Both the position numbers and the translations under genes were made by a program. From an uncultured Oscillospiraceae bacterium (GTDB lineage: Bacteria; Bacillota; Clostridia; Oscillospirales; Oscillospiraceae), in NCBI GenBank assembly GCA_934561725.1, contig CAKTGW010000075.1:1-6040 (forward strand): a stretch of 6,040 bases of DNA. The letters are read 5' to 3'. A model generated the notes under the pieces. The model was not told the DNA's origin and ran no database searches. It worked only from the letters and a program-made list of their open reading frames with translations. Of this stretch, positions 3,893 through 6,040 are shown in pieces; within the stretch, counting starts at the first letter, position 1, and each line of letters opens with the position of its first letter.

Positions 3893-5926
3893 ATGAAGCA
3901 AAAAATGATCTGGAATATTCCCCGGGGTCCGGTAGTGGTTCCCGGCGAGCTGACTGCCGCCGGGCTCACACCGCTCTTGGCCGCTATTTTATATGCCCGG
4001 GGCATAACAAGCGCAGCGCAGGCACAGCGCTTTCTCTCCGGTGCGGGTGACGCCGCCCTGACGCAGATCCGGCTGGACGACCTGGACAAGGCCTGCACCC
4101 GTATCCGTCTTGCCGCGGAACGGGGTGAAAAATGTGCCGTTTTCGGTGATTATGACGTAGACGGCATCACATCTACCTGTTTGATGACCGATTATCTGCA
4201 CCGCCACATGCACCTGGACTGCATTTCATACATTCCCGACCGCATTGAAGAGGGATATGGTGTAAACACCGGCGCCATTCAGTCTCTGGCTACGCAGGGC
4301 GTTACCCTAATTATCACCGTGGACTGCGGCATCACCGCCGCGCAGGAGACGGAGTTTGCCCGCTCTCTGGGAGTCGATATGGTGATCACCGACCATCATG
4401 AATGTCAGGAGCAGCTGCCCCGGGCTTATGCGGTCGTGGATCCCAAGCGCAGTCCTGATCCAGAAAACGGCCACGCTCTAGCCGGTGTAGGCGTAGCTTT
4501 TAAATTGGCTTGCGCACTCCATGGCAGTGAAGAGGCTATGCTGGACGAATATGCCGATCTGGTCGCTGTGGGCACTGTGGCCGACGTTATGCCGCTGACC
4601 GGCTTTAACCGCGCCATCGTCCGCACGGGACTGAAAAAGCTCTCGGAAAATCCACGACCGGGAATTGGCGCCATTCTGCGTGAGATCGGGATAGATGCCC
4701 GCCGGGCCAACGCCACAACAGTTGGCTTTACCCTTGCGCCGCGGCTGAACGCCGCAGGACGGCTCGGCTGCGCCTTCCGCGCTGCCGATCTGCTCATGGC
4801 GCAGGCCCCGGACGAGGCTGCCCGGCTGGCCGCCGAGCTCTGCGAACTGAACCGTTCCCGCCAGGATATGGAGCATGAGATCTGGCAGCAGGCCTGCCGC
4901 ATGCTGAAGGATCACCCGGCCAACAGCCCCATCGTACTGGTAGCCGAGAACTGGCATCAGGGCGTAGTCGGCATCGTAGCCTCCCGGCTGGCAGAGTCCT
5001 ACTCCCTTCCCACCATCATGATCTGTCTGGACGGAGACAAAGGCAAGGGTTCCTGCCGCAGCTACGGCGGTTTCAATCTGTTTGAGGCGCTCTCCGCCTG
5101 TGCGCCGTATCTGGACAGCTTCGGCGGACATGCTCTGGCCGCCGGCCTGAATATTTCCAGGGATAAGATCCCGGCCTTTACCCAGGCTTTTACCGACTAT
5201 TACCGGAAAAATCTGCCCACCGAGCCGCCCAGCATAGACCTTGACCTGCGCATTGACGATCCTGCCATGCTGTCTATTGACTGTGTGCGTTCGCTGGAGC
5301 TGCTGGAGCCCTGCGGCAACGGCAATCCCCGTCCCCGGCTGTGCATTATCAACGCCGTGCTGGACAATGTGATCCCCATGGGCGGCGGCCGCCACCTTCG
5401 TCTGAACATCAGCAAGCGCGGCGTTCATCTGGAATGTGTATATTTTTCTCATACGGAACAGGAGCTGGGGCTGCGCGCCGGTGATCGCGTGGATGTTGCT
5501 TTTTATCCGCAGATCAATGAATACCGCTCCCGCATCTCCGTACAGCTGATCGTAACAGACATCCGCCGCTATGACACTCAGGCGCTGTGCAGCCGGCTTC
5601 TGAACGGCCAGCCGCCTGAATTTGGCGAAGGCGCTGATATTCTGCCTAATCGTTCGGATTTTGCCCGGCTATGGCGCTATCTGTCCCGCTGCGGCGGTAC
5701 AGTCGAGCTGCCGTGCTCTGCTCTATCCTGCTCCTTCACATCTGCCGGACTGCCGCCGGCTATGGCCTGTGCCATGCTGCGCATTTTTGCCGAGACCGGT
5801 CTGCTGGAGCTGGAGGCTGACGGCGAGGTGATCCGCCTGAAACAGACAAAAACACAAGGAAAGGCCGATCTGGCTGCGGCGCCGCTTATGCAGGCACTGG
5901 AACATTCGGTCGGAAACGGGGGATAA
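3893..5926 (+). CDS. recJ: Single-stranded-DNA-specific exonuclease RecJ
   Basis: The 677-residue protein is a DHH-family 5'-3' exonuclease acting on single-stranded DNA in recombination and repair. The catalytic core is complete: GDYDVDGITST (85-95, Asp86/88/90), VDCGI (143-147), TDHHE (166-170), VVDPKR (181-186), DLVAVGTVADVMPL (222-235) and LAPRLNAAGRLG (281-292). The DHHA1 domain follows, with GVVGIVASRL (357-366) and GGHALAAG (411-418). Residues about 445-555 form the OB-fold domain (LEPCGNGNPRPRL at 471-483). The remaining 120 residues are a Firmicutes-type extension, possibly winged-helix-like. The first ATG is used, but no proper ribosome binding site precedes it: only GGAA (3881-3884) 8 bases before. 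A second ATG at 3905 is no better. It is divergent from the tRNA and is followed by relA after 3 bases. Its partner SSB is also encoded here. Confidence 0.97.
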   Translation: MKQKMIWNIPRGPVVVPGELTAAGLTPLLAAILYARGITSAAQAQRFLSGAGDAALTQIRLDDLDKACTRIRLAAERGEKCAVFGDYDVDGITSTCLMTDYLHRHMHLDCISYIPDRIEEGYGVNTGAIQSLATQGVTLIITVDCGITAAQETEFARSLGVDMVITDHHECQEQLPRAYAVVDPKRSPDPENGHALAGVGVAFKLACALHGSEEAMLDEYADLVAVGTVADVMPLTGFNRAIVRTGLKKLSENPRPGIGAILREIGIDARRANATTVGFTLAPRLNAAGRLGCAFRAADLLMAQAPDEAARLAAELCELNRSRQDMEHEIWQQACRMLKDHPANSPIVLVAENWHQGVVGIVASRLAESYSLPTIMICLDGDKGKGSCRSYGGFNLFEALSACAPYLDSFGGHALAAGLNISRDKIPAFTQAFTDYYRKNLPTEPPSIDLDLRIDDPAMLSIDCVRSLELLEPCGNGNPRPRLCIINAVLDNVIPMGGGRHLRLNISKRGVHLECVYFSHTEQELGLRAGDRVDVAFYPQINEYRSRISVQLIVTDIRRYDTQALCSRLLNGQPPEFGEGADILPNRSDFARLWRYLSRCGGTVELPCSALSCSFTSAGLPPAMACAMLRIFAETGLLELEADGEVIRLKQTKTQGKADLAAAPLMQALEHSVGNGG

Positions 5927-5929
5927 AAT

Positions 5930-6040
5930 ATGGAGACTACAAAGACGAAAACAGTACAGGAGCTCTATGACGACCTGGCTAAAACCGTCATACAATATAA
6001 CCCCGGCGCGGATATGGGACGGATACAGGCTGTCTTTGAC
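5930..6040 (+). CDS. relA: RelA/SpoT-type (p)ppGpp synthetase/hydrolase, N-terminal fragment (runs off the right edge)
   Basis: The first 37 codons are present: METTKTKTVQELYDDLAKTV, then IQYNPGADMGRIQAVFD. The pattern Leu-x6-YNPxAD-x3-I-x2-AF matches the beginning of bifunctional RelA/SpoT (Rel) proteins of Clostridia, just before the HD hydrolase domain. These proteins make and degrade (p)ppGpp in the stringent response. The ATG lies 3 bases after the recJ stop, and its ribosome binding site (GGGGGA, 5918-5923) is inside the end of recJ, so the genes are co-transcribed and probably translationally coupled. The catalytic domains lie outside the window, so identification rests on the N-terminus and the recJ neighbourhood. 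Confidence 0.85.
   Translation, partial: METTKTKTVQELYDDLAKTVIQYNPGADMGRIQAVFD

Noticed and set aside
3917..3928. A Noc binding site-like palindrome in recJ (ATTCCCCGGGGT)
   Set aside because: It matches the B. subtilis Noc consensus ATTTCCCGGGAAAT at about 9 of 14 positions, only in the GC core, and it lies in coding DNA where CCGG runs are common.
4478..5452. A 324-codon open frame on the minus strand opposite recJ
   Set aside because: It lies wholly within recJ, whose motifs are complete, and its translation has no recognisable domain. It is a mirror frame of GC-rich coding DNA.
1..6040. parS sites, CRISPR arrays, insertion sequences, rRNA genes
   Set aside because: No TGTTTCACGTGAAACA-like site, regularly spaced repeats, transposase frames, terminal inverted repeats or rRNA sequence were seen.

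Overview
The window looks like a core-chromosome segment of a GC-rich member of the Clostridia (Bacillota), most like gut Oscillospiraceae. This rests on a Noc-type ParB protein next to rpsF-ssb-rpsR (in Bacillus subtilis both lie near the replication origin), strong AGGAGG ribosome binding sites, a clostridial-type SSB with a short tail ending DDGDGDLPF, and a recJ-relA pair. Family-level placement is inference. No phage, transposon, CRISPR array or other mobile element is visible.

Minus-strand block, read from high to low coordinates. A tRNA-Leu(UAA) at 3645-3732 has its own promoter and a hairpin just after its encoded CCA. Next is a membrane-anchored helix-turn-helix protein (2758-3450), closed by an 11-bp terminator hairpin. 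A noc-like gene follows (1795-2655, or from an internal GTG at 2595). Then comes the operon rpsF-ssb-rpsR (1655-579), driven by a perfect TTGACA/TATAAT promoter, with a structured leader that probably binds the S6:S18 complex, and ended by two tandem terminators. After an AT-rich gap with its own promoter, the first 46 codons of metF (methylenetetrahydrofolate reductase) run off the left edge.

Plus-strand block. recJ (3893-5926) starts divergently from the tRNA behind a very AT-rich promoter containing a perfect 18-bp palindrome. It is followed after 3 bases by the start of relA/spoT (5930 to the right edge), so the two form an operon.

The genes are mostly housekeeping: ribosome assembly and single-strand DNA binding (rpsF-ssb-rpsR), coordination of division with the nucleoid (noc), recombination repair (recJ), the stringent response (relA), decoding of UUA/UUG leucine codons (tRNA) and one-carbon/methionine metabolism (metF). 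The least explained parts are the HTH-membrane protein with its repeat-rich upstream region, the ambiguous Noc N-terminus, and the AT-rich 161-476 gap with palindromes and a possible flavodoxin-like remnant. I saw no clear sign of a wholly new system.
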